Positions 8,431 through 16,351 are shown, counted from the first letter of the stretch. The stretch: DNA of 38,612 nt from Stenotrophomonas geniculata ATCC 19374 = JCM 13324 (GCF_001431625.1 NZ_LLXT01000148.1:1-38612), one strand, 5' to 3'. Translations and numbers: made by a program. The notes: generated by a model from the sequence alone, not told the origin.

Positions 8431-9590
8431 CTGACGAACGCCTTCGCCGCGCCGTACTCCCACTGCCACGGCACGCCGGTGTCGCCCAGCACAAACGCTA
8501 CCAGGGCCGGGAAGGCCGCCTCTGCCCGCACATCGTTGCCCAGGATCACCACGCAGCGCTGGTGCTGCTCCACGCATACCAGCGTGTTGCCCACTGCATC
8601 GTCGTGGCCGCCCTTGTAGAAGCCTGCGCCCTGCGGGCCGAGAAACGTCACCACGCCCAGACCTGCCGCCAGGTCCTTGCGTTGCTGCGCCTTCGGCAAC
8701 TCCGGTTGCAGGGTGGGGAACTGGCTGGCCGTGGTGATGGGCAGCTGCGGCCGCACCAGCTCCCTGCGCATCGGTGCGGATAGCCCGTCGCCACGCACGT
8801 AACCGGCGGCGAAGCGGGCCATGTCGGCAATGGTGGTATCCATGGACCCTGCCGCACGTACGCGGCTGCGCTCATCATGCGGTTCGGCCACACCTTCCGC
8901 CGTCCAGCCATCGGCCAGGTTGGCGGCGAAATCCTCGCGCCACATCATGCTGGTGCGGGTCATGCCGAAGCGGTCGAACACCCGCTGCTGCATCAACGCG
9001 CCCACATCCTCGCCCAGCCGCCCGCGTTCGATCACGAACTGCAGCAGGATCAGTCCCTCTCCGGAATACCCATATCGACTACCCGGATCAAAGTGGAACT
9101 TCAGGCGCCCATCGGGCTCCAGGAAGCCGAAGTTGGCAAAGCCACTGGAATGGTTGAGCAGCAGGCGCGGGGTGAGCTGGCGCCAGCGCGCATCGTCGGC
9201 CAGCACACGGTAGTCGGCGTACTTCTTCGGCTCCGGCGGATATTCCGGCAGGGGCGTGTCCAGCGCCGCAGCAATGCTGGCATCCAGCTCGATCCTCCGG
9301 TCCTGCGCCAACTGTGCGACCAGATGGCCGAACGCCATCTTGGTCAGCGACGCGGCGTACATCACGGTATCGGTGCGCAGCGGTTCGCCTGCGGCATTTC
9401 GCTCGCCGTAGGCGGCCACATGCACCACCCTGCCGTCATCTATCACCGCCAGCGCCATGCCGCGCGCGTGGGCGGCATGCATCAAGCGCTGGGCTTCGGC
9501 GTCGATGTGGGCCGGGGTGGGTAACGGGGGCGGCGCGGCCAGCACGGCCAGCGGGAACAGCGTCAGCAACAACAGGGCAGCACGGCGCAT
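8427..9590 (-). CDS. Exported serine hydrolase, beta-lactamase/penicillin-binding family (PF00144)
   Basis: Protein of 387 aa from the ATG at 9590, which follows AGGAGG at 7-nt spacing and opens a signal peptide (residues 1-19). The class C-like fold has the SxxK nucleophile motif SLTK (Ser81, Lys84) and a YSG tyrosine motif (Tyr175) in place of the Y-A-N of true AmpC enzymes. The third motif is unclear (a GGHDDA segment near the end is a candidate), so esterase or D-amino-peptidase activity is more likely than cephalosporinase. It acts in the periplasm or outside. It leads a chain of overlapping ORFs. This is not the L1 or L2 lactamase known from Stenotrophomonas. Confidence 0.82.
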   Translation of the reverse strand: MRRAALLLLTLFPLAVLAAPPPLPTPAHIDAEAQRLMHAAHARGMALAVIDDGRVVHVAAYGERNAAGEPLRTDTVMYAASLTKMAFGHLVAQLAQDRRIELDASIAAALDTPLPEYPPEPKKYADYRVLADDARWRQLTPRLLLNHSSGFANFGFLEPDGRLKFHFDPGSRYGYSGEGLILLQFVIERGRLGEDVGALMQQRVFDRFGMTRTSMMWREDFAANLADGWTAEGVAEPHDERSRVRAAGSMDTTIADMARFAAGYVRGDGLSAPMRRELVRPQLPITTASQFPTLQPELPKAQQRKDLAAGLGVVTFLGPQGAGFYKGGHDDAVGNTLVCVEQHQRCVVILGNDVRAEAAFPALVAFVLGDTGVPWQWEYGAAKAFVR

Positions 9591-9658
9591 GCGTGAACCT
9601 CCTGGTGGGACGTGGCGCGATGCTACGCCGGCCCGCCGCACACGTCATGGCCCCAGGG

Positions 9659-10588
9659 TCACGTGGCCGCTTGGCGGCGCAGGCAGATCCGCGCGGCACC
9701 TGTGCTGATGTCGACCTGGCCGCCACGCATGGCATCGGCGCCAAGGATCAGAGCCGGGCGGCTGTCCAGGCCAATGGCCTTGAACACGGGCAGCTCGCTG
9801 ATCCTGACCTCCATGGCCGGGTGCTGCCAGGCGGTGCTGCGCATGCCGGGCAGGGTGTACAGCCAGGTCGGGTGCGGCTTGCCGCCGAGGCCTTCGGTGC
9901 CCTTGCTTCGCTTGCGCAGGCGGGGATCGCTTCCATCAGTACGCAACCCGAGCGCGTGCGCGGCGGCATTGTTGAGTACGGTCTGCGCCGCGCCGGTATC
10001 GACCACGGCAACAGCGGCGACGTTCGTTCCGTCCAAGGTGAGGGTGATGAATCCAAAATCGCGCAGGCCTTCAGTGCGGTCCTGCAGCGCGTTGGCCTGG
10101 CAGCTGTCATCGTCGAAGCGGAGAGTGCCGGTCCTCGACAGCGATAGCTCACCTCGAGCGAAGTCCCAGCGGGTGTCCCAGCGCGCGGTCAGGTCGTTGC
10201 CGACGAGGCCGTCGATGGCAGGGTCGTCGCCCCCGGACAGTGACCCCAGATCAGTCTGCAGTGCGCTGGCCCGCAGCTGCCAGCTACCCAGCTGCCAGGT
10301 GGTAGTGCGCGTGCGCCTCAGCTGTGCCCCCGAGGCACTGGCGCCTTGGGCAGTGGAAACGTCGGCCTTTCCATCGACCAGGCCGTAGCGGCGTGCCACA
10401 CGCCCATCGATGAGCGTGGCCCCGGCTGCACTGTCGACCACGAAGCGCAGCGGCTCGGCTTGACCATCCAGCGAGAGCGCTACCGTCGGGTGGCCGCCCT
10501 GCATCCACATCGGCAGCACATGTTCGGGGGTGTCGGCGGCCAGCGTGGGGAAGGCGGCAGCAAACAGGGGCAGCAAGGTGAGGCGCAC
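9659..10588 (-). CDS. Exported two-lobed retropepsin-like aspartic protease family protein
   Basis: Protein of 309 aa with a signal peptide (about 1-18). Two related halves each carry an aspartic-protease type motif: FVVDSAAGATLID (Asp52) and AVVDTGAAQTVLN (Asp197), and the second half closes with LILGADAM, as in retropepsin-like folds. The first motif reads DSA, not the usual D-S/T-G, so one lobe may be weakened. The start is GTG at 10588 with GGAG upstream. It lies divergent from the response regulator gene at 10694, from which it is separated by 105 bp, and may be a target of that system. Substrate unknown. Confidence 0.75.
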   Translation of the reverse strand: MRLTLLPLFAAAFPTLAADTPEHVLPMWMQGGHPTVALSLDGQAEPLRFVVDSAAGATLIDGRVARRYGLVDGKADVSTAQGASASGAQLRRTRTTTWQLGSWQLRASALQTDLGSLSGGDDPAIDGLVGNDLTARWDTRWDFARGELSLSRTGTLRFDDDSCQANALQDRTEGLRDFGFITLTLDGTNVAAVAVVDTGAAQTVLNNAAAHALGLRTDGSDPRLRKRSKGTEGLGGKPHPTWLYTLPGMRSTAWQHPAMEVRISELPVFKAIGLDSRPALILGADAMRGGQVDISTGAARICLRRQAAT

Positions 10589-10653
10589 AGGAAACTCCAG
10601 AGTGAATGCGGAGGTCCATTGGCGCGCAGCGGCGTATCACCGGAACATCGGTG

Positions 10654-10687
10654 TTGATACCGTCCTGATACACGCCTGCACGATACT
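10654..10687 (+). promoter_or_regulatory. GATAC repeats in the promoter of the two-component operon
   Basis: GATAC occurs at 10656-10660, 10667-10671 (11 bp apart) and 10682-10686. An 11-bp direct-repeat period is typical of OmpR/PhoB-type regulators, so autoregulation is possible. The last repeat forms GATACT, 6 nt from the ATG, and could be a -10 element of a leaderless message. Confidence 0.35.
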
Positions 10688-10693
10688 GGCCGC

Positions 10694-11401
10694 ATGAACA
10701 CTCCCGCCCGGGTCATCGTTGTCGATGACGATGCCAGCATCCGTGATGCCATTGCCGACTGCCTGCTGCTGCATGGCTACCACGTGCGAGTGGCTGCCGA
10801 CGCGGCGGCGCTGGATGTGCTGCTGCAAGTCGAACGTCCGGACCTGATCGTGCTCGACTGGATGATGCCCGGCGAGGACGGCCTGTCGGTGTGCCGCCGG
10901 CTGCAGGCGCGGGCCATCCCCATCCTGATGCTGTCGGCGATGGGAACAGCACCGGACCGGGTGATCGGTCTGGAAATGGGAGCCGATGACTATCTGGCCA
11001 AGCCCTTCGACCCACGCGAACTGCTGGCGCGGGTCCGCGCCCTGCTACGCCGCCAGGACAAGCTGCGTACCCAGGTGGCCAGCGAGCTGCGCTTTTCCGG
11101 CTGGCGATTGCTGCCCGATCAGCGCCGCCTGCTTGCACCCGATGGCAGCGAACTGGCGCTCAGCCGCGGCGAGTTCGCTCTGCTGCTGGCGCTGGCCGAG
11201 CGCGCCGGGCGCGTGTTGGGGCGCGAGCAGCTGATGTCCCTGACCCGCGGTGAGGACAGCGAGAGCGTCGACCGCGCCGTTGATCTGGCGATCAGTCGCC
11301 TTCGACGCAAGCTGGGCCACGCCGCACCGGGTGCCGAGGCACTGGTACAGACGCTGCGCGGCGAAGGCTATCGCTTCGACGCTGAGGTGCAGGTGCTGTG
11401 A
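10694..11401 (+). CDS. OmpR-family response regulator
   Basis: Protein of 235 aa. The receiver domain (about 5-120) has the acidic pocket DDD (residues 11-13), the phospho-acceptor Asp55 in LIVLDWMMP and Lys103 in LAKPF. The C-terminal winged-helix DNA-binding domain (about 135-232) ends with the typical LVQTLRGEGYRF. It is activated by the sensor kinase whose GTG start overlaps its stop (GTGA, 11398-11401). No Shine-Dalgarno is seen; GATACT lies 6 nt before ATG. The signal and regulon cannot be told from sequence, but the gene is divergent from a secreted aspartic protease-like protein. Confidence 0.93.
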   Translation: MNTPARVIVVDDDASIRDAIADCLLLHGYHVRVAADAAALDVLLQVERPDLIVLDWMMPGEDGLSVCRRLQARAIPILMLSAMGTAPDRVIGLEMGADDYLAKPFDPRELLARVRALLRRQDKLRTQVASELRFSGWRLLPDQRRLLAPDGSELALSRGEFALLLALAERAGRVLGREQLMSLTRGEDSESVDRAVDLAISRLRRKLGHAAPGAEALVQTLRGEGYRFDAEVQVL

Positions 11402-12732
11402 GGGCGCGCTGGTCCACCGCGCGCTGGATCGCGATGCTGGCGCTGGCAAGCCTGGTGCTGGCCACCTTGGTCAGTGTGGCGGTGGTCGGCTGGATGCCGC
11501 GGCCGCCACCGCCGCCGATGCGCCTGGACCAAGCCATTCAGGTATTGCGCGGTGAACGGTCGGCCGCGGCGCTGGGCCTGCATCTCGAAACCCGCGCGTC
11601 TGCGCCGGAGGGCACCAGCAATGACTGGCTCACCCACCTGGTTGCCGCGCAGCTGCGCCAGCCGCTGGAGCATGTGAAGCTGGTCTGGGGCAGGCGGAGC
11701 AAGGCGCCGGAGGTGCAGGTCATCGAAGGCGGGGCCGTGCTTGACGCCAAAGCGCGCGCGGACGCGTTGCAGGCACAGGTCGCGGTGCTGACCGCAATGC
11801 AGTGGACGCCGTTCGAACTGGCAGTGCGCCAGGCAGATGGTCGGTGGCAGGTGGTGGGCAGCGACCACAGCGATCTGGCGGCATGGCGCCGGCAGGTCGT
11901 GCTGGCGCTGGTGGCAGGAACCGTGCTGCTGGCACCACTGGCGGCATGGGCGTCAATCCGCCTCGGCCGGCCCCTGCGGCGGCTGGCCGAGGCCAGCGCC
12001 AACGTGGACCTGCAGGCCAGTACACCGCTTCCGGACGATGGTCCGTGCGAGGTGCAGGTTCTGGCCCGCGCGATCAGTGCCGGGCGCGAGCGGCTGCACG
12101 AACAGGCGCAGGAGATGACCCGCATGCTGGCCGCCGTCGCGCATGATCTGCGCACACCGTTGACCGGCCTGCGCCTGCGTGCGGAGTTCGCGCCACCGCA
12201 ACAGGCGGCGCGGATGGTGGCCGACATCGAGCGCATGGACGCGATGATCGAGCAGGTTCTCGACTACGCGCGTGGTGAGCTGCAGCCCTTGCAGATGCAT
12301 CCGCTGGATCTGGCCGTGTTGCTGGAGGAGTGCGTGCAGAGCGCACTGCTGCGGGGCATCGACATCTCCTTCGACGGGCCGGATACGTTGCGGTGGCAGG
12401 GGGATGCGCTACTGCTGCGACGGGCGATCGACAATCTCATCGACAACGCCGATCGCTACGCGGGGGCGGTACAACTGCGGGCAGCCGTGTGCGGCAACGT
12501 GGCGCACCTTGACGTGATGGATCGCGGTCCAGGCATCGATGAGGCCGACCGCACCCGCCTGCTGCAGCCCTTCCAGCGCAGCGAGAGCTCACGCAGCCGC
12601 GCCACGGGTGGGGCCGGGCTGGGCCTGGCGGTCGCCGCCAACGTGGCGCGGCGGCATGCGGGCGAACTGCAGCTGCTGCACCGGGAGGGTGGTGGACTGA
12701 TCGCGCGCCTGCTGCTGGGAAGCGCTTGCTGA
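11398..12732 (+). CDS. Membrane sensor histidine kinase
   Basis: Protein of 444 aa. TM1 (about 10-33), a periplasmic domain of about 130 aa without a known sensor fold, TM2 (about 166-186), a HAMP-like linker (about 187-240), dimerisation H-box AAVAHDLRTPLTG (phospho-acceptor His249) and HATPase domain with N box near 346-350, DRGPGID (375-381) and GGAGLGLA (404-411). The GTG start overlaps the regulator stop by 4 bp. EnvZ/OmpB-like class by HAMP, H-box and neighbour. The stimulus is unknown; the periplasmic part resembles that of EnvZ-type kinases in length only. Confidence 0.92.
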   Translation: MRARWSTARWIAMLALASLVLATLVSVAVVGWMPRPPPPPMRLDQAIQVLRGERSAAALGLHLETRASAPEGTSNDWLTHLVAAQLRQPLEHVKLVWGRRSKAPEVQVIEGGAVLDAKARADALQAQVAVLTAMQWTPFELAVRQADGRWQVVGSDHSDLAAWRRQVVLALVAGTVLLAPLAAWASIRLGRPLRRLAEASANVDLQASTPLPDDGPCEVQVLARAISAGRERLHEQAQEMTRMLAAVAHDLRTPLTGLRLRAEFAPPQQAARMVADIERMDAMIEQVLDYARGELQPLQMHPLDLAVLLEECVQSALLRGIDISFDGPDTLRWQGDALLLRRAIDNLIDNADRYAGAVQLRAAVCGNVAHLDVMDRGPGIDEADRTRLLQPFQRSESSRSRATGGAGLGLAVAANVARRHAGELQLLHREGGGLIARLLLGSAC

Positions 12733-12771
12733 AACGCCTTCCCGGCTTGCCTGGATCAGATGTCCCGATTT

Positions 12772-12791
12772 ATGATTAGGCGCCTAATCAT
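12772..12791. promoter_or_regulatory. 20-bp perfect palindrome, probable MarR operator over the promoter
   Basis: ATGATTAGGC followed by GCCTAATCAT is perfectly palindromic and ends 14 bp before the marR-type start. A promoter with TTGCCT (12747-12752), an 18-bp gap and TATGAT (12771-12776) overlaps it, so a MarR dimer bound here would block RNA polymerase. The half-site TTAG/CTAA type is common among MarR-family operators. Confidence 0.75.
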
Positions 12792-12805
12792 GCGTCTTTC
12801 ATAGG

Positions 12806-13306
12806 ATGATCGAACCCAAGCACCATGCCCTGATGGATGAGGCGCAGCGACGCGGGCAAGCCAACATCGCGCAGCTGCGACTGTGCTTCCAGCTGCTTTC
12901 CCTGTCCACCGCCATCGACCGCGACTGCGCCACCCGTCTCGCACCGCACGGGCTCAGTGAAGCCCGCTTCATCGTGCTGTTCCTGCTGCATGGCGCCGGC
13001 GGCACGTTGCCCCCGCACGAACTGGCCGAGCGCGCCGGCGTGACCCGCGCCACCATCAGCGGCCTGCTCGATGGCCTGCAACGCGAAGGCCTGCTGCAGC
13101 GGCGCAGCGATGCCGAAGATGGCCGTCGCCTCCAGATCGTGTTGACTGCGCAGGGAACGCGCCTGGCTGGGACGTTGTTCGAGCAGCACACGCAATGGAT
13201 CGGTGGCCTGTTCAATGGGTTGGATACGGATGAACAGCAACAGCTGTCGCAGTTGCTGCACAAGGTCTGGCAGCACACCGATGCTGGACGAGAACGTGCA
13301 GCATGA
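12806..13306 (+). CDS. MarR-family transcriptional regulator
   Basis: Protein of 166 aa, normal for MarR. The winged-helix core runs from LSEARFIVLFLL through LPPHELAERAGVTRATISGLLDGLQREGLLQRR to the wing SDAEDGRRLQIVLTAQG, the most conserved part of the family. It probably binds the palindrome at 12772-12791 and represses its own operon until an effector is bound. It overlaps the next gene, a DNA-repair-like HEAT protein, by 4 bp (ATGA), so the regulon may be linked to alkylating or toxic compounds. No Shine-Dalgarno at good spacing is seen; an in-frame ATG at 12833 is an alternative. Confidence 0.9.
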   Translation: MIEPKHHALMDEAQRRGQANIAQLRLCFQLLSLSTAIDRDCATRLAPHGLSEARFIVLFLLHGAGGTLPPHELAERAGVTRATISGLLDGLQREGLLQRRSDAEDGRRLQIVLTAQGTRLAGTLFEQHTQWIGGLFNGLDTDEQQQLSQLLHKVWQHTDAGRERAA

Positions 13307-14043
13307 GCCCGGCGATCGCGGCGCAACGGCTGCATGCACTCAACACCGGCCATGCCCCCACCACCCATCTGGCCGAATGCCTGGCAGTGGATTTCGCCGC
13401 GCTGCTGCAGGTGGTGGCGCCTGCGCTTGCACCGGAAGCGCTGCAACGCATGCAGGATGCCTCAGGCAAGGGCATCACACTGCGCATGGCCTTGGCTGCG
13501 CAACTGCTGCGTGAGGCGGGGCAGGGTGATCCCGTGCAATGGCAGGACCATGCGTCCGACACCGTGCGCGGCTGGGCCTGCTATCTGATCGGCAGCGATG
13601 TCCCCGCGACGTTGGCAGAGAAGCTGCAGCAGATGCGCGCGCTGGCCGATGATCCACACTTCGGTGTGCGCGAATGGGCGTGGCTGGCGCTACGCATGAA
13701 CATCGTTGCCGCGCCGATGCAGGCGCTTGAGTACCTGCAACCGTGGACACAGGAAACTTCGCCGTACCTGCGCCGCTTCGCCTGCGAAGCACTGCGTCCG
13801 CGCGGTGTCTGGGCCACACATATCGCGCTGTTCAAGCAGCACCCTGGACATGCATTGCCGATGCTGGAAGCACTGGCTGACGACCCGGAACGCTACGTGC
13901 AGGATTCGGTCGGCAACTGGCTCAATGATGCCGGCAAGACTCAGCCGAAGTGGCTGCGCGTGCTGTGCACGCGCTGGCAGCACGAGCGCCACAGCGACGC
14001 CAACGCCTACATCCGCAAACGCGCACTGCGCTCGCTCCGGTAG
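13303..14043 (+). CDS. HEAT-repeat DNA alkylation repair protein, AlkC/AlkD-like
   Basis: Protein of 246 aa, mostly alpha-helical repeats. The stretch PYLRRFACEALRPRGVW and the C-terminal YVQDSVGNWLNDAGKTQPKW with IRKRALRSLR match the HEAT-like pattern of AlkC/AlkD 3-methyladenine glycosylases (SVANNLND...H-ALR type). If active it would remove alkylated bases without base flipping. It overlaps the MarR regulator and is probably controlled by it. The TAG stop is inside a GGTAG sequence that begins a degenerate SMAG-like hairpin (TGCCGG-ATGC-TGGCCGAC). Catalytic residues cannot be assigned by eye. Confidence 0.72.
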   Translation: MSPAIAAQRLHALNTGHAPTTHLAECLAVDFAALLQVVAPALAPEALQRMQDASGKGITLRMALAAQLLREAGQGDPVQWQDHASDTVRGWACYLIGSDVPATLAEKLQQMRALADDPHFGVREWAWLALRMNIVAAPMQALEYLQPWTQETSPYLRRFACEALRPRGVWATHIALFKQHPGHALPMLEALADDPERYVQDSVGNWLNDAGKTQPKWLRVLCTRWQHERHSDANAYIRKRALRSLR

Positions 14044-14098
14044 TGCCGGATGCTGGCCGACAAACCCGCAACCCCGTCAACCTCAAGGAAGAACCACC

Positions 14099-14437
14099 AT
14101 GTCGCACACCTTCATCGAGCTCTATACCGCCACGCCGGCCTGGACCACACTGCCGCCCGAGCAGCGGAATGCCTTCTTCGCCCGTATTGGCGCCGGCATG
14201 CAGCAGTTCGATCCAGCCCGCATCACGCCGCTGGCGATGGGCCGCATTGCCAGGGACGTACCGCATAGCAGCGATGAACAGTTCTATGCGGTCTGGCGCT
14301 GCGCGAGCCGCGAGGAGGTCGATGCGCTGGTGGCTGGCATTGCCGCTACCGGCTGGCATGAGTACTTCACCACCACCCATGCGGTAGGCGCGATGGACAG
14401 CATGGCCCAGCACTTGGCCGACCTGGCCTCCTTGTAG
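14099..14437 (+). CDS. Small conserved protein of the DUF6616 type
   Basis: Protein of 112 aa starting MSHTFIELYTATPAW, preceded by AAGGAAG. It has a ferredoxin-like alternation of strands and helices, with WRCASREEVDALVAGIAATGWHEYF, and resembles small dimeric alpha-beta barrel-like proteins. It follows the AlkC/AlkD-like gene by 55 bp on the same strand and is probably the third gene of the MarR-controlled operon. The family name is from memory; no activity is known to me. Confidence 0.65.
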   Translation: MSHTFIELYTATPAWTTLPPEQRNAFFARIGAGMQQFDPARITPLAMGRIARDVPHSSDEQFYAVWRCASREEVDALVAGIAATGWHEYFTTTHAVGAMDSMAQHLADLASL

Positions 14438-14549
14438 CGGGGCGGCAGACGCCGGCAGATCCCGGTCCTCGGCATGGGTGGCACATGCGCCTGTCACCCG
14501 GACGCGGTAAACAGGACATTGCCCATGTCCATCCGCAGGGAAGTCGATC

Positions 14550-14807
14550 ATGCAGAGCACGCTCCAGGTCACGCTGTTCGGCCCTCTTGGCGACTGCCCG
14601 GCGTTGCAGTTGCCGGGGCTGGAGGGGCCGTCGGTGGCCATCCAGGAATCGGCCCTGCGGCGGTTGGTTTCCGACCTCTACACCGCGCGTTCCCTGCTCA
14701 ACCCCGAGCAGCTGGACGAGGCCCGGCAGGAACTGGATCGCGTGCTGGAACGCTGGGTCGACATCCATGAGGGCCTGCTGCTGGACGTGGAAGTGCATGG
14801 CAAATGA
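14550..14807 (+). CDS. Hypothetical protein, 85 aa
   Basis: Short cytoplasmic protein starting MQSTLQVTLFGPLGD with AGGGAAG at suitable spacing upstream. The second half is helical and charged (LNPEQLDEARQELDRVLERWVDIHEGLLLDVEV). Codon third positions are GC-rich as in neighbouring genes, supporting real coding. It stands alone, 112 bp after the DUF6616-type gene and ahead of the aromatic leader. I do not recognise it. Confidence 0.6.
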   Translation: MQSTLQVTLFGPLGDCPALQLPGLEGPSVAIQESALRRLVSDLYTARSLLNPEQLDEARQELDRVLERWVDIHEGLLLDVEVHGK

Positions 14808-14925
14808 GCAACGTTGCGTGGTTGCCGCCGCGTAGGCCGGGCTGGCGCGCATCTCGCTGAACCGCGTCCCCAGTTGCGTATGAAACATTTTGCACTGCGC
14901 AAAAGCTGTGTTATCAATAGATCCC

Positions 14926-15003
14926 ATGAACGCAGCCGCCACCCGCTTTTACTGGTATTACTTTCCGAAGCCACTGGCGGAGGAAGGACTGCGCTCACCC
15001 TGA
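14926..15003 (+). CDS. Aromatic amino-acid leader peptide with FYWYYF control codons
   Basis: ORF of 25 aa: a Met start, a short Ala-rich lead, then six consecutive aromatic codons at 14947-14964 read Phe-Tyr-Trp-Tyr-Tyr-Phe, and the TGA lies at 15001-15003. Directly after it comes a perfect terminator hairpin and then DAHP synthase, the first enzyme of aromatic biosynthesis. Slow decoding of Phe, Tyr or Trp codons would stall the ribosome and change the RNA fold. No Shine-Dalgarno is present; TTGCAC-N16-TATCAA (14890-14917) would start transcription 2-3 nt before the ATG, so the peptide may be translated from a leaderless message. Confidence 0.85.
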   Translation: MNAAATRFYWYYFPKPLAEEGLRSP

Positions 15004-15056
15004 AGAAAGCTTCAGACGCATTCCCGAAAGCCGCCAGCGAACCTGGCGGCTTTTTT
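14935..15056 (+). promoter_or_regulatory. Transcription attenuator of DAHP synthase
   Basis: Four mutually exclusive segments are visible. Segment 1 CCGCCA (14936-14941), segment 2 CTGGCGG (14974-14980), segment 3 GCCGCCAG (15030-15037) and segment 4 CTGGCGGC (15043-15050), followed by TTTTTTC. 1:2 (6 bp) encloses the FYWYYF codons; 2:3 (7 bp) is the antiterminator; 3:4 (8-bp perfect stem, CGAAC loop) is the terminator. A ribosome stalled on the aromatic codons covers segment 1, frees 2 to pair with 3 and allows read-through. A small TGAAG-AAAG-CTTCA hairpin sits at 15001-15014. Confidence 0.85.
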
Positions 15057-15102
15057 CATGCCGCCACGCTGGGGACCCCCAACGTTCCGGAGATCTCCCG
15101 CA

Positions 15103-16176
15103 ATGCCCCCGCACACCGACGACCTGCGTATCCGCACCATCGAACCGCTGACACCGCCTGCCCAGCTGCTGGCGATGCTGCCCTGTGACGATGAAGCCTC
15201 CGACACCGTCAGCGCCTCGCGCGCGGCCCTGCACCAGATCCTGCATGGCCGCGACGACCGCCTGGCAGTGGTGGTAGGCCCGTGCTCGATCCACGACCCG
15301 AAGGCCGCCATCGAGTACGCCCAGCGCCTGAAGCCGCTGCGCGACGCGCTGGCCGGTGAACTGGAAATCGTCATGCGCGTGTACTTCGAGAAGCCGCGCA
15401 CCACGGTGGGCTGGAAGGGCCTGATCAACGATCCGGACCTGGACGGCAGCTTCAGGATCGACAAGGGCCTGCGCATCGCACGCGGCCTGCTGCGCGACAT
15501 CAACAAGCTGGGCCTGCCGGCCGGTGTCGAGTTCCTTGACGTGATCTCGCCGCAGTACATCGCCGACCTGGTGGCATGGGGCGCGATCGGCGCACGCACC
15601 ACTGAAAGCCAGGTGCATCGCGAGCTGGCCTCGGGGTTGTCGTGCCCGGTCGGCTTCAAGAATGGCACCGATGGCAACGTGAAGATCGCCGCTGACGCGG
15701 TGGGTGCTGCGTCCAATCCGCATCACTTCCTGTCGGTCACCAAGCAGGGCGGCACCGCCATCGTGTCGACCACCGGCAACCCCGACTGCCATGTGATCCT
15801 GCGCGGCGGCAAGCAGCCGAACTACGATGCGGGCAGCGTCGCCGAGGCCTGCCAGGTGCTGGCCAAGGCCAAGCTGCCAGCGCGCCTGATGATCGACGCC
15901 AGCCATGCCAACAGCCTGAAGAATCCGGAGAACCAGCCGAAGGTGATCGACGACATCGCCGTTCAGCTGGAAGACGGCGAACAGCGCATCGTTGGCGTGA
16001 TGATCGAGAGCCATCTGGTTGGTGGTCGCCAGGAACTGGTGGAAGGCCAGCCACTGGTCTACGGGCAGAGCATCACCGATGGCTGCATCGACTGGGACAC
16101 CACCGTGACGGTGCTGGAGCGACTGGCTGCGGCCGTGCGCGCCCGTCGCGACGTAAAGGTGTCCGAAGCCGCTTGA
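15103..16176 (+). CDS. aroG: 3-deoxy-7-phosphoheptulonate (DAHP) synthase, type I
   Basis: Protein of 357 aa. It condenses phosphoenolpyruvate and erythrose 4-phosphate in the first step of the shikimate pathway. Landmarks are VVVGPCSIHD, YFEKPRTTVGWKGLINDP, the GAIGARTTESQVHRE and PVGFKNGTDG segments, and MIDASHANS. The loop before GAIGARTTES reads DVISPQYIADL, with Pro as in E. coli AroG and AroF; AroH has Gly there. So a Phe- or Tyr-type allosteric site is more likely than a Trp type, though this is not decisive. Start ATG at 15103 follows GGAG; an in-frame ATG at 15058 lies just after the terminator T-run and is less likely. The symbol within the aroF/G/H group is uncertain. Confidence 0.93.
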   Translation: MPPHTDDLRIRTIEPLTPPAQLLAMLPCDDEASDTVSASRAALHQILHGRDDRLAVVVGPCSIHDPKAAIEYAQRLKPLRDALAGELEIVMRVYFEKPRTTVGWKGLINDPDLDGSFRIDKGLRIARGLLRDINKLGLPAGVEFLDVISPQYIADLVAWGAIGARTTESQVHRELASGLSCPVGFKNGTDGNVKIAADAVGAASNPHHFLSVTKQGGTAIVSTTGNPDCHVILRGGKQPNYDAGSVAEACQVLAKAKLPARLMIDASHANSLKNPENQPKVIDDIAVQLEDGEQRIVGVMIESHLVGGRQELVEGQPLVYGQSITDGCIDWDTTVTVLERLAAAVRARRDVKVSEAA

Positions 16177-16230
16177 GTGCGGCACGTGTGTGGATGGCGG
16201 CCAGCGCCTGCGGGGGTGCGGCCGCGATCA

Positions 16231-16257
16231 GGGCCGGTCGGAGTTGGAGACCGGCCC
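16231..16257 (+). terminator. Strong hairpin after DAHP synthase
   Basis: Perfect 9-bp stem GGGCCGGTC (16231-16239) with GACCGGCCC (16249-16257), loop of 9 nt, 54 bp after the stop codon. No T-run follows, so it may protect the 3' end or act with Rho. Confidence 0.4.
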
Positions 16258-16270
16258 ATCTGCACCGGCG

Positions 16271-16351
16271 ATGCGCCTGGCGCTGCGCATGAGCGACAGC
16301 GCCAGGTACATCGCCGGGGTGGTGAGAACGATGGATGGGGCCTTCATGTAG
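16271..16351 (+). pseudogene. Possible remnant of an SDR gene (C-terminal end only)
   Basis: In this frame the reading is LRMSDSARYIAGVVRTMDGA, then FM and a TAG stop. It resembles the usual C-terminus of short-chain dehydrogenases (ASDxARYITGxxLxVDGGFM), but no upstream SDR sequence remains. The DNA also folds into a long cruciform (16265-16285 with 16297-16317). The TAG is in a GTAG motif at 16348-16351. Could be chance similarity. Confidence 0.4.

Noticed and set aside
8427..9590. AmpC-type beta-lactamase
   Set aside because: The YSG motif and lack of a clear KTG point to another serine hydrolase of the same fold.
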